From Halarchaeum grantii (GTDB lineage: Archaea > Halobacteriota > Halobacteria > Halobacteriales > Halobacteriaceae): a stretch of DNA of 64,000 nt. Position 1 is the first letter of the stretch. Every line of letters begins with the position of its first letter. Both the position numbers and the translations under genes were made by a program. The DNA lies in NCBI RefSeq assembly GCF_014647455.2, contig NZ_BMPF01000001.1:186001-250000 (forward strand), read 5' to 3'. The notes beneath the pieces were generated by a model. It was not told where the DNA came from. It made no database searches and worked only from the letters and a program-made list of their open reading frames with translations. Positions 29,285-38,759 of the stretch are shown in pieces.

Positions 29285-30843
29285 CGCGCCACCTCCGTCT
29301 CGGCGGCGGACTCGGCGTCGAAGCCGTCGGGGTACTCGCCCGCCATCAACAGCCCGAGTTCCTCTTCGGTGACGTCATCTGGTTCGACGACCGCCATCAG
29401 GTCGCCCTCGTACATCACGGCGAGGCGGTCGGAGAGCCCCTGCACCTCGTCGAGTTTCGAGGAGACGAGGAGGACGGCGCGCCCCTCGTCGCGCAGGTCG
29501 AGGAGGCGCCGACGGATGAACTCCGTCGAGCCGATGTCGACGCCGCGCGTCGGATGCGTCGCGACGACGAGACGGGGGTCGCGTTCGAACTCGCGGCCGG
29601 CGATGAACTTCTGCTGGTTCCCCCCGGAGAGCGCCGCCGAGCGCGCCTCGACGTCGGGCGGCCGGACGTCGTACGTCTCGACGATGTCGTCCGCGTGCTC
29701 GCGGGCGCGGTCCCAGTCGATCTGGCCGCGCTCGGCGAACGGCTCGGCGTGCTGACTCCCGAGGATGGCGTTCTCCACGAGGTCGAAGTCCATCACGAGC
29801 CCGCGCTCCTGTCTGTCCTCGGGGATGTACGCCATCCCGCGGTCGATGCGTTCGCGTCGCGGCGTCTCCGTGACGTCCTCGCCGTCGAAGGAGACGGTCC
29901 CGGATTCGGCGCTCCGCAGGCCCGTTATCGCCTCGACGAGCTCGGACTGGCCGTTCCCGTCGACGCCCGCGACGCCGAACACCTCGCCCTCGCGCACGCC
30001 GAAGGACGCGCCGGTCACCGCGGGGACGCCCCGGTCGTCGCGGACGCTCACGTCCTCGACGGTGAGGACCGGGCTTCCGGGCTCGGCGTCCGATCTCTCG
30101 AACTGCATGTCGACCTGCCGGCCGACCATGTACTCCGCGAGCGCCTCGCGCGTCGCCTCCGCCGCCGGGACGCTCGCGACGTGCTTCCCGTCCCGGAGGA
30201 CGGTGATGTCGTCGGCGGCGTGCATCGCCTCGCCGAGCTTGTGCGTGATGAAGATGATCGTCTTCCCCTGCTCGGTGAGCTCCTCGATGACGTCGTAGAG
30301 GTCCTCGACCTCCTGTGGGGTGAGGACGGCCGTCGGCTCGTCGAGGATGAGGACGTCCGCGCCCCGGTAGAGCGCCTTCAGGATTTCGACGCGCTGCTGG
30401 ACGCCGACGCTGACGTCCGCGACCGTCTCGTCGGGGTCGACGTCGAAGCCGTAGCGCTCGCTCAGCTCGCGGACCTCGCGGCGCGCGGCGTCGCGGTCGA
30501 CCGCGAGCCCGCCCCACTTCCGGGGCTCGTTCCCGAGGACGATGTTCTCCGCGACCGTCATCGGGTCGACCAGCATGAAGTGCTGGTGGATCATGCCGAC
30601 GCCGGCGTCGATGGCGTCGCGCGGCGAGTCGAAGTCCCGCTCCGTGCCCTTCACGACGACGCGACCCGCCGTCGGCTCGTAGAGGCCGTAGAGGACGTTC
30701 ATCAGCGTCGTCTTCCCCGCGCCGTTCTCACCGAGGAGGGCGTGGACCGTTCCCGTCTCGACCTCCAAGGTCACGTCGTCGTTCGCGACGACACCCGGGA
30801 ACCGCTTCGTGATGCCGTCGAGTCGAACCGCCAAATCACTCAT
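29281..30843 (-). CDS. ABC transporter ATP-binding protein, double domain (nucleoside/sugar type)
   Basis: The protein has 520 aa with two ABC domains in tandem, as in RbsA, MglA and NupO. Domain 1 is intact: Walker A GENGAGKTT, VSVGVQQRVE in place of the LSGGQ signature, and Walker B VLILDEPTA. Domain 2 has the degenerate Walker A GVDGNGQSE, signature LSGGNQQK, and ATHPTRGVDIG at Walker B. Such asymmetry is normal for this family. It powers the import system of the operon. Confidence 0.9.
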   Translation of the reverse strand: MSDLAVRLDGITKRFPGVVANDDVTLEVETGTVHALLGENGAGKTTLMNVLYGLYEPTAGRVVVKGTERDFDSPRDAIDAGVGMIHQHFMLVDPMTVAENIVLGNEPRKWGGLAVDRDAARREVRELSERYGFDVDPDETVADVSVGVQQRVEILKALYRGADVLILDEPTAVLTPQEVEDLYDVIEELTEQGKTIIFITHKLGEAMHAADDITVLRDGKHVASVPAAEATREALAEYMVGRQVDMQFERSDAEPGSPVLTVEDVSVRDDRGVPAVTGASFGVREGEVFGVAGVDGNGQSELVEAITGLRSAESGTVSFDGEDVTETPRRERIDRGMAYIPEDRQERGLVMDFDLVENAILGSQHAEPFAERGQIDWDRAREHADDIVETYDVRPPDVEARSAALSGGNQQKFIAGREFERDPRLVVATHPTRGVDIGSTEFIRRRLLDLRDEGRAVLLVSSKLDEVQGLSDRLAVMYEGDLMAVVEPDDVTEEELGLLMAGEYPDGFDAESAAETEVAR

Positions 30844-30901
30844 TGTATGCGTGCAGAATGTGGGAATGTGTATGCCGCCGTCGCCGCTGTCAGCGACCTG
30901 T

Positions 30902-32038
30902 TCAGGCGTCGTTCGGGTCGGTCGGAACGTCGATGTCGCCGTCGATGATGGCCTGGCGGGCGTCGGCGACCGCCGTCTTGACGTCCTCGGGGACGTCGCC
31001 GCCGAGTTCGTCGCCGTAGACGCAGGCGACGCCGCCGTCCTGCAGGCCGAGCGTCGTCGTCGACCCGCCGTCGAAGCTCTCGTCGACGACGTTCTTCACG
31101 CAGTTGTACACGGCGGTGTCGACGCGCTTGACCATGCTCGCGAGGATGACGTCCGCGTAGCTCGGCTTCGTGAGCGACTGGTCGCGGTCGACGCCGATGG
31201 CGAAGCGGCCCTTCTGCTGGGCGGCCTGGAAGACGCCGGTGCCCGTGTTCCCGGAGGCGTGGTAGACGATGTCCGCGCCGGAGTTGTACATCGCGAGCGC
31301 GGCTTCCTGCCCGCCCGAGGGGTCGTTGAAGCTCCCGACGTAGGACGTCTGGATGTCGACGTCGTCGTTCGCGTACTTCACGCCGGCCTTGTAGCCGGCC
31401 TCGAACTTCCCGATGAGGTCGCCCTCGACGCCGCCGACGAAGCCGACGTTCGTCGAGTCGGACTGGGTGGCGCCCGCGCCCGCCTCGAAGCTCATCGTCG
31501 TGAGTTTCCCGGCGAGGACGCCGGTGAGGAAGGAGCCCTCGTGCTCCTGGAAGACGTAGCTCGCGACGTTGTCGCCCTCGACCGTCGAGTCGACGATCTG
31601 GAACTGCTGGTCGGGGTACTGGGAGGCCGACTCGGAGAGCGCGTCCGCCTGCAGGTAGCCGATGCAGGAGACGAGGTCGTAGTTCGGGTCCGTCGAGCTC
31701 GCGAACTGCTGCTGGTAGTTGCTGAACTGCGAGACCTCGTCGGGCTCGGCGGACTGGTACGCGACGTCGAGCTCCTCGACGGCCTGCTCGATGCCCTGCT
31801 TCGCTTGGTCGTTGAACGACCCGTCGCCGGTGCCGCCCGTCCCGTAGACGAGACCGATGTTCGCCGCCGCGTCGGCCGCGGTAGTCGTCTCGCCGTCCGA
31901 CGTCTCACCGCCGGTCGTCGTCTCGGAGCCGCCACCGTCCCCGGAGGGCCCGCCCGAACAGCCCGCGAGACCGGTCAGGCCGGCGACGCCGAGCCCGCCG
32001 GTCACTTTGACGAAGTCACGACGGTCGAAGTTTGACAT
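30902..32038 (-). CDS. BMP family substrate-binding lipoprotein
   Basis: The protein has 378 aa. A Tat signal with twin arginines (Arg6-Arg7 in FDRRDFVKV) is followed by a lipobox ending at Cys27 (TGLAGC), so the protein is exported folded and lipid-anchored outside the cell. An acidic Thr/Ser-rich linker follows, then a BMP/PnrA-like periplasmic binding fold (NIGLVYGTGGTGDGSFNDQA). PnrA/BMP proteins bind purine and other nucleosides. It is the first gene of the import operon, 58 nt before the ATPase. Confidence 0.9.
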   Translation of the reverse strand: MSNFDRRDFVKVTGGLGVAGLTGLAGCSGGPSGDGGGSETTTGGETSDGETTTAADAAANIGLVYGTGGTGDGSFNDQAKQGIEQAVEELDVAYQSAEPDEVSQFSNYQQQFASSTDPNYDLVSCIGYLQADALSESASQYPDQQFQIVDSTVEGDNVASYVFQEHEGSFLTGVLAGKLTTMSFEAGAGATQSDSTNVGFVGGVEGDLIGKFEAGYKAGVKYANDDVDIQTSYVGSFNDPSGGQEAALAMYNSGADIVYHASGNTGTGVFQAAQQKGRFAIGVDRDQSLTKPSYADVILASMVKRVDTAVYNCVKNVVDESFDGGSTTTLGLQDGGVACVYGDELGGDVPEDVKTAVADARQAIIDGDIDVPTDPNDA

Positions 32039-32065
32039 TGTTGGAATTACCTTCGGGGGAGAAGG

Positions 32066-32072
32066 TATAAAA
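32066..32072 (-). promoter_or_regulatory. TATA box of the nucleoside import operon
   Basis: TTTTATA on the minus strand, centred 31 nt before the BMP lipoprotein start. The predicted leader is about 5 nt. The remaining bases up to the next gene stop at 32207 contain another A/T-rich patch (32095-32100) with no gene behind it. Confidence 0.6.
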
Positions 32073-32206
32073 GCATCGAAGGGGCGTACGCACGTTTATA
32101 TCTCACAGAAACAGCACGTATTTTCTAGAGGTTCGTGAGATGTCGACACACGTCGAGGTTCGGGCGACGGCGTCCGACGCCCGTCACACGCGGGGCGGAC
32201 GCGCCC

Positions 32207-33559
32207 TCACTCGCGCGCCGCCGCGACGGCGTCGCGCACCACCGCCGTCACGTCGTCCACGAGCGCGTCGACGTCGTCGCTCTCCGCGTAGACCCGCACG
32301 TATGGCTCCGTCCCGGACGGGCGAACGAGCGTCCACGCGCCGTCCTCGAACGTGAGGCGGACGCCGTACTCCGTCGCCACCGTGGCGTCCGCGAACGCCG
32401 CCGGGAGGTCGTCCTCGAGCGCGGCCATCACGGCCGTCTTCAAGTCGTCCGGGCACTCCACGGAGACCTTCCGATAGGGGCGCTCGGTGACCGGGTCGCG
32501 CAGGGCGCCGAGTCCGCCCGCGTCCGCGACGAGGCGCGCGAGCACGGCGGCGGACGCCACGCCGTCGATCCACCCGCCGAACTCCGTGTGGATGTGCTTC
32601 CACGGCTCCGCCGCGAAGACGACGTCGCCGCCCCCGCGTCGCGCCTCCGCGATGCCCTCGTGGAGCGCGCCGAGTCGGACGCGCTCGACGCGCCCGCCGG
32701 CGTCGGCGACGCGTTCGTCCACGCGAGCGGAGGCGTTCGGCGTCGTCACCACGACCGGGTCCGCGACGGCGCTCGCTCGCGTGTAGTGCTCAGCGAGCAT
32801 CGCCACCACCGTGTCCTCGTGGACGACTCCACCCGACGGGTCGACCGCGACGATGCGGTCGGCGTCGCCGTCGTGCGCGAGGCCGAAATCGGCGTCGCCG
32901 TCCGCGACGAACGCCCGCAGGTCGCGCACCGTCTCCGGCGTCGGCTTGCTCGGCCGACCCGGGAACCGCCCGTCGACGTTCGCGTTCAGCGTCACGACGT
33001 GCGCCCCGAGTTCGCGGAGGACCTGCGGGGTGGCGACGCTCGCCATCCCGTTCCCGCAGTCGACGGCGACCGTCAGGCCGTCGCAGGGCGCGCCGTGCTC
33101 GCGTGCGTAGTCGGCGACGGCGTCGCGGTAGTCCGCGAGGACCGACCCCTGGGAGCGCCCGCCCCACTCGTCCCAGCGCGCCGGCTCCGCGCCCGCCGCG
33201 ACGGCCGCCTCGATGTCGGCCTCCTGCACGTCGCCGTACTCGGTGCCGTCGTCGAAGAGCTTGATGCCGTTGTCCTCCGGGGGGTTGTGCGAGGCGGTGA
33301 GCATCACGCCGTGCCGGCCCCGTGAGGCCCACGCGAGCGCCGGCGTCGGCACCTGCCCGAGGACGGTGACGTCCGCGCCCGCCGACGTCAGGCCGGCGGC
33401 CATCGCGGCGGCGAGCGCGTCCCCGGTGACGCGGCCGTCGCGCCCGAGGACGAACGCGTCCGCGTTCCGGCCGGCCGCCCGCCCGACTCGCAGGGCGAGC
33501 TCCGGCGTCACCCGACCCTGTGCGCTCCCGCGAATACCCGCCGTTCCGAAGAGGTCCAT
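32207..33559 (-). CDS. Phosphohexomutase (phosphomannomutase/phosphoglucosamine mutase family)
   Basis: The protein has 450 aa with the four alpha-D-phosphohexomutase domains. The phosphoserine loop is TASHNPP, the metal loop DGDADR and the phosphate-binding loop RPSGTEPYVRV. The sugar-recognition loop, usually GEXSGH, reads AEPWKHIHTEFGG, so the choice between mannose, glucose and glucosamine phosphate cannot be made from it. It supplies sugar-1-phosphates for nucleotide sugars. Starting residues MDLFGTAGIRG are the classic N-terminus. Confidence 0.87.
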   Translation of the reverse strand: MDLFGTAGIRGSAQGRVTPELALRVGRAAGRNADAFVLGRDGRVTGDALAAAMAAGLTSAGADVTVLGQVPTPALAWASRGRHGVMLTASHNPPEDNGIKLFDDGTEYGDVQEADIEAAVAAGAEPARWDEWGGRSQGSVLADYRDAVADYAREHGAPCDGLTVAVDCGNGMASVATPQVLRELGAHVVTLNANVDGRFPGRPSKPTPETVRDLRAFVADGDADFGLAHDGDADRIVAVDPSGGVVHEDTVVAMLAEHYTRASAVADPVVVTTPNASARVDERVADAGGRVERVRLGALHEGIAEARRGGGDVVFAAEPWKHIHTEFGGWIDGVASAAVLARLVADAGGLGALRDPVTERPYRKVSVECPDDLKTAVMAALEDDLPAAFADATVATEYGVRLTFEDGAWTLVRPSGTEPYVRVYAESDDVDALVDDVTAVVRDAVAAARE

Positions 33560-33595
33560 ACTCGGGTGTGCGTCGCCCGAAGCAAAGAGCCACCG

Positions 33596-34069
33596 CTACA
33601 GCTCGACGCCGCCCGGGATGAGGCTGCGACCCCGGAGGAGGTCGCCGTCCGCGCTGTAGACGAGGAACGTCTCCTTCTCGTAGGTGAGGACGCGCTCGCC
33701 GTCGACGGAGACGACGACCCGATAGCTGCCGTTGACGTCGTCGCCGTCCTCGCGCTCGCCGTACGCACGGGCGGCGTCCACGAAGTCGAGGACGTCCGCC
33801 GCGTCCTCGTCGAGTTCGAGGAGGAGCGAGCCGGTGACGCGGTCGGTGACGGAGACGACGCCGGTCGCGTCGGGGTCGTCCGGGTCGCCGCGCAACCGGA
33901 GCGTTACGTCCGTCTCCTCGGCGGACAGGTACTCGCCGTCCGGGCCGCGGAGTCGCTCCTCGAGGTCCGTCCGCGAGCCGTCGAAGTCGATGGTGACGGT
34001 GGGCGGCCGCGCGTTCGTGTCGTCGCTGTCCTCGACCGTGACGTCGAGCGTGAAGTCCTCGCGCCGCAT
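33596..34069 (-). CDS. DUF5793-like haloarchaeal protein
   Basis: The protein has 157 aa, acidic and mostly beta in pattern, without membrane segments or cysteines. It resembles the haloarchaeal family DUF5793 as I remember it: MRREDFTLDV at the start, VSVTDRVTGSLLLEL in the middle and RSLIPGGVEL at the end. The ATG at 34069 is preferred over a GTG at 34084 because the family pattern starts there. The function is unknown. It lies 36 nt before the phosphohexomutase on the same strand. Confidence 0.65.
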   Translation of the reverse strand: MRREDFTLDVTVEDSDDTNARPPTVTIDFDGSRTDLEERLRGPDGEYLSAEETDVTLRLRGDPDDPDATGVVSVTDRVTGSLLLELDEDAADVLDFVDAARAYGEREDGDDVNGSYRVVVSVDGERVLTYEKETFLVYSADGDLLRGRSLIPGGVEL

Positions 34070-34228
34070 CTGGATGTGGACCACGCTACACGGTCACACG
34101 ACTTGAACGTAACGCCGACGGGGACGCGAGCGCCGACGCGCGAAGCGTCGCGGCCCGCGACGCGCCGCCCCCCAGTGTGCGGACAGGTTTTAAGCTACGC
34201 CGGAGTGTTGGGTCAGTAGACCCTCTCG

Positions 34229-35857
34229 ATGTCCAGCGAACTTCCAGACACGCTTTCGGGCGGCTACGAGCGCATCCGCTGGCGGCTCGAACGGGCCGTC
34301 GAGATGCTTCGGGGATCCACGATCGCCGAGACGGACTATCGGCCCGCCGAACACGGCCCGCTCGTCTCCTTCTCCGGGCTGGACGGCTACGAGGAAGTCG
34401 ATCGCTACTGGGTGAACGCGCCCTACGCGTTCGTCTGGATCGGCCACGACGCCGAGGCGAACGAGTACCGCTATCACGTCGTCGAACCCGACCTCGACGA
34501 CGTCGAGCAGGAACTGCTCGAGAACCTCTTCAGCGACGTCCGGGACACCCTCGTCTACGACGCCCAGTACGACCCGCAGGACGCCGAATCCATCCTGCAA
34601 GAGCGCACCCAGCGCCTCCTCGAGGAGTACGGCGCGGAGATCGACCCGAACGCCTTCCACCGCCTCTTCTACTACCTCTACCGAGCGTTCGAGGGCTTCG
34701 AGAAGATCGACCCCTTGATGCACGACGATCACATCGAGGACGTCTCTTGTGACGGCTACGGGATCCCGCTGTTCGTCTACCACGACGACTACACCGACAT
34801 CGAGACGAACCTCTCCTACGAGCAGGAGGAACTCGACAGCTTCGTCGTCCGCCTCGCCCAGCAGTCCGGCCGCCACATCAGCATCGGCGACCCCGTGACG
34901 GAGACGACGCTCCCCGACGGCAGTCGCGCCGAGCTCGCGCTCGGCGAGGAGGTCACCCCGCGCGGCTCCGCGTTCACCATCCGCCAGTACTCCGAGGAGC
35001 CGTTCACGCCCGCGACGCTCGTCGACCTCAACACGTTCGACCTCGACCAGATGGCGTACCTCTGGCTCGCCATCGAGTCAAACAAGAGCCTGCTCTTCGC
35101 GGGCGGCACCGCCTCGGGGAAGACGACGTCGATGAACGCCGTCTCGATGTTCGTCCCGCCGCGCTCGAAGGTGCTCACCATCGAGGACACCCGCGAGCTC
35201 ACCCTCTACCACGACAACTGGCTCTCCTCCATCACGCGCGAGAGCCTCGGGGACAGCTCGGACATCACGATGTACGACCTGCTGCGCTCGGCGCTGCGCC
35301 ACCGCCCCGAGTACATCATCGTCGGCGAGGTGCGCGGGAACGAGGCGATGACGCTCTTCCAGGCGATGAACACCGGGCACACGACGTACTCGACGATGCA
35401 CGCCGACAGCGTCCAGACCGCGATAAATCGGTTAGAAAACGAGCCGATCAACGTCCCGCGCGCGATGATTCAGAGCCTCGACATCCTCTGCGTGCAGACG
35501 CTCACGTACGTCGGCGACGAGCGCGTGCGGCGCAACCGCGTCATCGCCGAGATCGAGGGCATCGACCAGCGCACCGGCGACCTCGACTACTCGACGGCGT
35601 TCGAGTGGCGGCCCACCGAGGACCGGTTCGTCGAGCAGGACAGCGCCGTCCTCGACGAGATCCGCGAGGACCGCGGGTGGAGCCGCTCCGAGTTGCTTCG
35701 CGAACTCCGGAACCGGAAGCGCGTCCTCAAGTACCTCGTCGACCGCGACATCACGGACTACCGGCAGTTCACCGCGCTCGTCAACGAGTACTACGCGAAC
35801 CCCGAGCAGGTCGTCGAGCGCGTCACCGACCGACTCGACGAGGACGTCGAGAGGTAA
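34229..35857 (+). CDS. Type II/IV secretion system ATPase (VirB11/PilB/ArlI superfamily)
   Basis: The protein has 542 aa. An N-terminal domain of about 140 residues is followed by a middle domain containing HIEDVSCDGYGIP (168-180) and the RecA-like motor. Motor motifs are Walker A GGTASGKT (292-299), Asp box TIEDTREL (317-324), Walker B YIIVGEVRG (362-370) and His box GHTTYSTMHAD (383-393). It drives assembly or secretion together with the following TadC-like platform. No pilin gene lies beside this pair. It is paralogous to the 881-aa ATPase at 48247-50892. Confidence 0.9.
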   Translation: MSSELPDTLSGGYERIRWRLERAVEMLRGSTIAETDYRPAEHGPLVSFSGLDGYEEVDRYWVNAPYAFVWIGHDAEANEYRYHVVEPDLDDVEQELLENLFSDVRDTLVYDAQYDPQDAESILQERTQRLLEEYGAEIDPNAFHRLFYYLYRAFEGFEKIDPLMHDDHIEDVSCDGYGIPLFVYHDDYTDIETNLSYEQEELDSFVVRLAQQSGRHISIGDPVTETTLPDGSRAELALGEEVTPRGSAFTIRQYSEEPFTPATLVDLNTFDLDQMAYLWLAIESNKSLLFAGGTASGKTTSMNAVSMFVPPRSKVLTIEDTRELTLYHDNWLSSITRESLGDSSDITMYDLLRSALRHRPEYIIVGEVRGNEAMTLFQAMNTGHTTYSTMHADSVQTAINRLENEPINVPRAMIQSLDILCVQTLTYVGDERVRRNRVIAEIEGIDQRTGDLDYSTAFEWRPTEDRFVEQDSAVLDEIREDRGWSRSELLRELRNRKRVLKYLVDRDITDYRQFTALVNEYYANPEQVVERVTDRLDEDVER

Positions 35858-35860
35858 GCC

Positions 35861-37954
35861 GTGCTCGAGTACCTCCCGCTCGTCCTCACCGGCCTCCTCG
35901 TCGTCGCGCTCGCGTGCGTCCCGCTGAGCGAGCGCCTCGACCGACTCGTCACGTGGACGGCGATCGGCGTCTTCGGGAGCTACGCGCGCTCGCGGGCGAT
36001 CGCGAACCGCCAGCAGGCCCGCGTTCTCCGCTCCGCGCACGTCCCCCGGCCGTACGTCGCCTACGCCGCCCGGACGTTCCTCTTCAGCGCCGTCGCCGGC
36101 GTCATCGGGAGCGTGCTCGGCCTCTACCTCGTCGCCGCCGTCCTCGTCCTCGTCGAGACCGGCGTCCTCCCGGTCACGGCGTTCGCGTCGATCACCGAGA
36201 TGGGCGCGCTCCCCCTCTTCGGTGCCGTCCTCCTCGGGAGCGTGACGCTCGGCGTCATCGCGGCGTTCGCGACCTACCAGTTCCGCTGGACGCTCCCGCG
36301 CTACCGCGCGGGCGAGCGCGCCCGACAGATCGACTCGACGCTCGAACGCAACATCGCGTTCATGTTCGCGCTCTCGCGTTCCGGGATGGCGTTCACGGAG
36401 ATCCTGCGCATCCTCGCGAAGAACCACGCCGTCTACGGCGAGGCCGCGCGCGAAGTCGGCGTCACCGTCCGCGACGTCGACCTCTTCGGCGCGGACCTCA
36501 TCAGCGCGCTCCGACGCACCGCCCAGCGTACCCCGAGCAACGACTTCCAGGAGTTCATCGAGAACCTCACGAGCGTCCTCCAGTCCGGCCAGAGCGTCAG
36601 CGGCTTCCTCCACGAGGAGTACGAGCAGTACAAGGAGGAGTCGGAGAGCGAGCAGGAGCGCTTCCTCGAACTCCTCTCGACGCTCGCCGAAGCGTACGTC
36701 ACCGTCTTCGTCGCCGGCCCGCTCTTCCTCATCACCATCCTCGTCGTCATCGGCCTCGTCCTCGGCGGGACGCTCACCTTCCTCCGCGTCTTCACGTACC
36801 TCGTCATCCCGCTCGCCACCCTCGGCCTCATCGTCTATCTCGACAGCATCACGAGCGACACCGACTTCGACCGCGAGCGCATCCTCGAATCCGGCGAGGA
36901 CTACGAGCGCGTCGTCGAATCGCACACCCCGGAAGCGGACGGCGTCAGCGCCGACGGCGGGACGACCGGCGATCTCGCGAACCGCGCGCGACTGCGCATT
37001 CACGACCGCGTCCAGCCCACTCGCTACGCGCTCACGCACCCCGTCGAGACGCTCGTCGAACAGCCCGTCTGGCTCCTCGCCATCACGTGCCCGATCGCCG
37101 TCCTCTACGTCTTCGGCCGCTGGATACTCGCGCTGCTCGCCACGGACACCGCGCCCGCCGACCTCCTCCAGCCCGCGACGCTGGAGTCCCTCCTCGGCGT
37201 GCTCGACGACCCCGTCGTGCAGGCCGTCCTCTTCGTCGTCGGGTCGTTCGCGTTCATCTGGGAGATCCGCAAGCGCCAGATCGACGCGCTCGAACGCGCG
37301 ATCCCGGACTTCCTCGACCGCCTCGCCAGCACCAACGAAGCCGGGATGCCCATCGTCGCCAGCCTCGAACGCGTCGCGCGCAGCGACCTCGGCGGCCTGA
37401 ACCGCGAAGTCGGACGGACGTGGACCGACGTCCAGTGGGGCGCGCCCGTCGAGGCCGCCCTCCAGCGCTTCGAGGACCGCGTCCGAACGCCGACGATCAC
37501 CCGCATCGTCACGCTCACGACGAACGCGATGAACGCGACGAGCGACCTCGGACCCGTCCTCCGGATCGCCGCCGACGAAGCGAAGTCCACGCAGCGCCTG
37601 AAGCGCGAGCGCCGCAACGAGCTCATCACCTACCTCGTCGTCATCTACCTCGCGTTCTTCGTCTTCCTCGCGATCATCGTCGCCCTCGACACCATCTTCG
37701 TGCCCGCGATTCCGACCGCGGAGCAGTTCGGCGGCGGCGGTGCGGCCGCCGGGAGCGCCGTCAGCGGCATCGGCCAGATCACCGCCGCCGAGAAGGACGC
37801 CTACAGCCTCCTCTTCTTCCACACCGCGCTCGTCCAGTCCGTCTGCTCCGGCTTCGTCGCCGGCCAGATGGCGGAGAGCGACCCGCGATCCGGCGCCAAG
37901 CACGCGTTCGTGATGCTCGCCATCGCGTACGCCATCTTCCTCGTCTTCGCCTGA
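35861..37954 (+). CDS. Type II secretion system F / TadC family membrane platform protein
   Basis: The protein has 697 aa with two T2SSF domains, each a cytoplasmic helical bundle followed by membrane helices (NIAFMFALSRSGMAFTEIL in the first, LDRLASTNEAGMPIVASLER in the second). A charged linker of about 45 residues separates the halves. It forms the inner-membrane platform on which the ATPase acts. The GTG start follows the ATPase stop by 3 nt, so the two are an operon. Confidence 0.88.
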   Translation: MLEYLPLVLTGLLVVALACVPLSERLDRLVTWTAIGVFGSYARSRAIANRQQARVLRSAHVPRPYVAYAARTFLFSAVAGVIGSVLGLYLVAAVLVLVETGVLPVTAFASITEMGALPLFGAVLLGSVTLGVIAAFATYQFRWTLPRYRAGERARQIDSTLERNIAFMFALSRSGMAFTEILRILAKNHAVYGEAAREVGVTVRDVDLFGADLISALRRTAQRTPSNDFQEFIENLTSVLQSGQSVSGFLHEEYEQYKEESESEQERFLELLSTLAEAYVTVFVAGPLFLITILVVIGLVLGGTLTFLRVFTYLVIPLATLGLIVYLDSITSDTDFDRERILESGEDYERVVESHTPEADGVSADGGTTGDLANRARLRIHDRVQPTRYALTHPVETLVEQPVWLLAITCPIAVLYVFGRWILALLATDTAPADLLQPATLESLLGVLDDPVVQAVLFVVGSFAFIWEIRKRQIDALERAIPDFLDRLASTNEAGMPIVASLERVARSDLGGLNREVGRTWTDVQWGAPVEAALQRFEDRVRTPTITRIVTLTTNAMNATSDLGPVLRIAADEAKSTQRLKRERRNELITYLVVIYLAFFVFLAIIVALDTIFVPAIPTAEQFGGGGAAAGSAVSGIGQITAAEKDAYSLLFFHTALVQSVCSGFVAGQMAESDPRSGAKHAFVMLAIAYAIFLVFA

Positions 37955-38003
37955 GCGCCCACCATCCCGGCGCTTCAAGGGCCGGGACGCTCTCCCGTGG
38001 TGT

Positions 38004-38660
38004 ATGACCGACGCCTCCCAACCGCCGACCGGCGACCCCCGTCCCGACCGGGTGTACGACCGCATCGCCGCGCACTTCTCGCGGACCCGCGAGCACCCGT
38101 GGCCGGACGTCGCCGACTTCGTCGCCGAGCACGACGGCGACGCGACGCGCGCGCTCGACCTCGGCTGTGGCAACGGCCGGCACGCCGAGCTCCTCGCCGA
38201 GCGCGCCGACGCCGTCGTCGGTGTCGACGCCAGCGCCGGCCTCCTCGCCGAAGCCCGCGCACGCGCCGCCGAGCGCGACTACGACCTCTCGCTCGTCCGG
38301 GGTGACGCCGCCCGCGTCCCCCTCCGCGACGACAGCATCGACCTCGCCGTCTACGTCGCCACCCTCCACCACCTCCCGAGTCGCGGGGCACGACTCGCCA
38401 GCCTCGACGAGCTCGCGCGCGTCCTCGACGCCGGCGGCGAGGCGCTGCTCAGCGTCTGGTCGACGACGCACGAGCGCTTCGAGGAACGCGAGAGCTTCGA
38501 CACCACCGTGGACTGGACGCTCCCCGGCGGCGAGACCGAACCCCGCTACTACCACATCTACGACCCCGAGGCGTTCCGCGCCGACCTCGACGCCTCCGCG
38601 CTCACCGTACTCGACGTCTACGAGTCGGCGGGGAACTCCTACGCCGTCGTCACGTCCTGA
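38004..38660 (+). CDS. Class I SAM-dependent methyltransferase (Trm9-like)
   Basis: The protein has 218 aa. The SAM-binding motif I is ALDLGCGNGRHAELLAE, followed by VVGVDASAGLL, and motif IV is AVYVATLHHLPS. The LDLGCGNGRH wording and the short insert before YYHIYDPEAF resemble Trm9/ALKBH8 methyltransferases, which methylate the wobble uridine side chain of tRNAs. That substrate is inference; it could be another small-molecule or RNA methyltransferase. A tRNA-Gly gene lies about 100 nt downstream. Confidence 0.78.
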   Translation: MTDASQPPTGDPRPDRVYDRIAAHFSRTREHPWPDVADFVAEHDGDATRALDLGCGNGRHAELLAERADAVVGVDASAGLLAEARARAAERDYDLSLVRGDAARVPLRDDSIDLAVYVATLHHLPSRGARLASLDELARVLDAGGEALLSVWSTTHERFEERESFDTTVDWTLPGGETEPRYYHIYDPEAFRADLDASALTVLDVYESAGNSYAVVTS

Positions 38661-38759
38661 AGGGAAACGGTCTTTACCGACCGTCGAAAAACGGGGAGTG
38701 TCGCGCACCGGTATCGGGCAGACAAGCGGTCTGCGATGCGCGGTGCGAGCGCAGTGAGA

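Noticed and set aside
29930-29990. Degenerate second Walker A in the ABC ATPase as a defect
   Set aside because: Asymmetric second domains are normal in RbsA/MglA/NupO-type double ATPases.
32095-32100. TTTATA on the plus strand between the BMP and phosphohexomutase genes
   Set aside because: No gene begins downstream of it on that strand; likely chance in an A/T-rich intergenic patch.
32560-32640. Unusual sugar-binding loop (EPWKHIH) in the phosphohexomutase as a novelty
   Set aside because: I recall the same wording in haloarchaeal homologues, so it is probably a family feature and not special to this gene.
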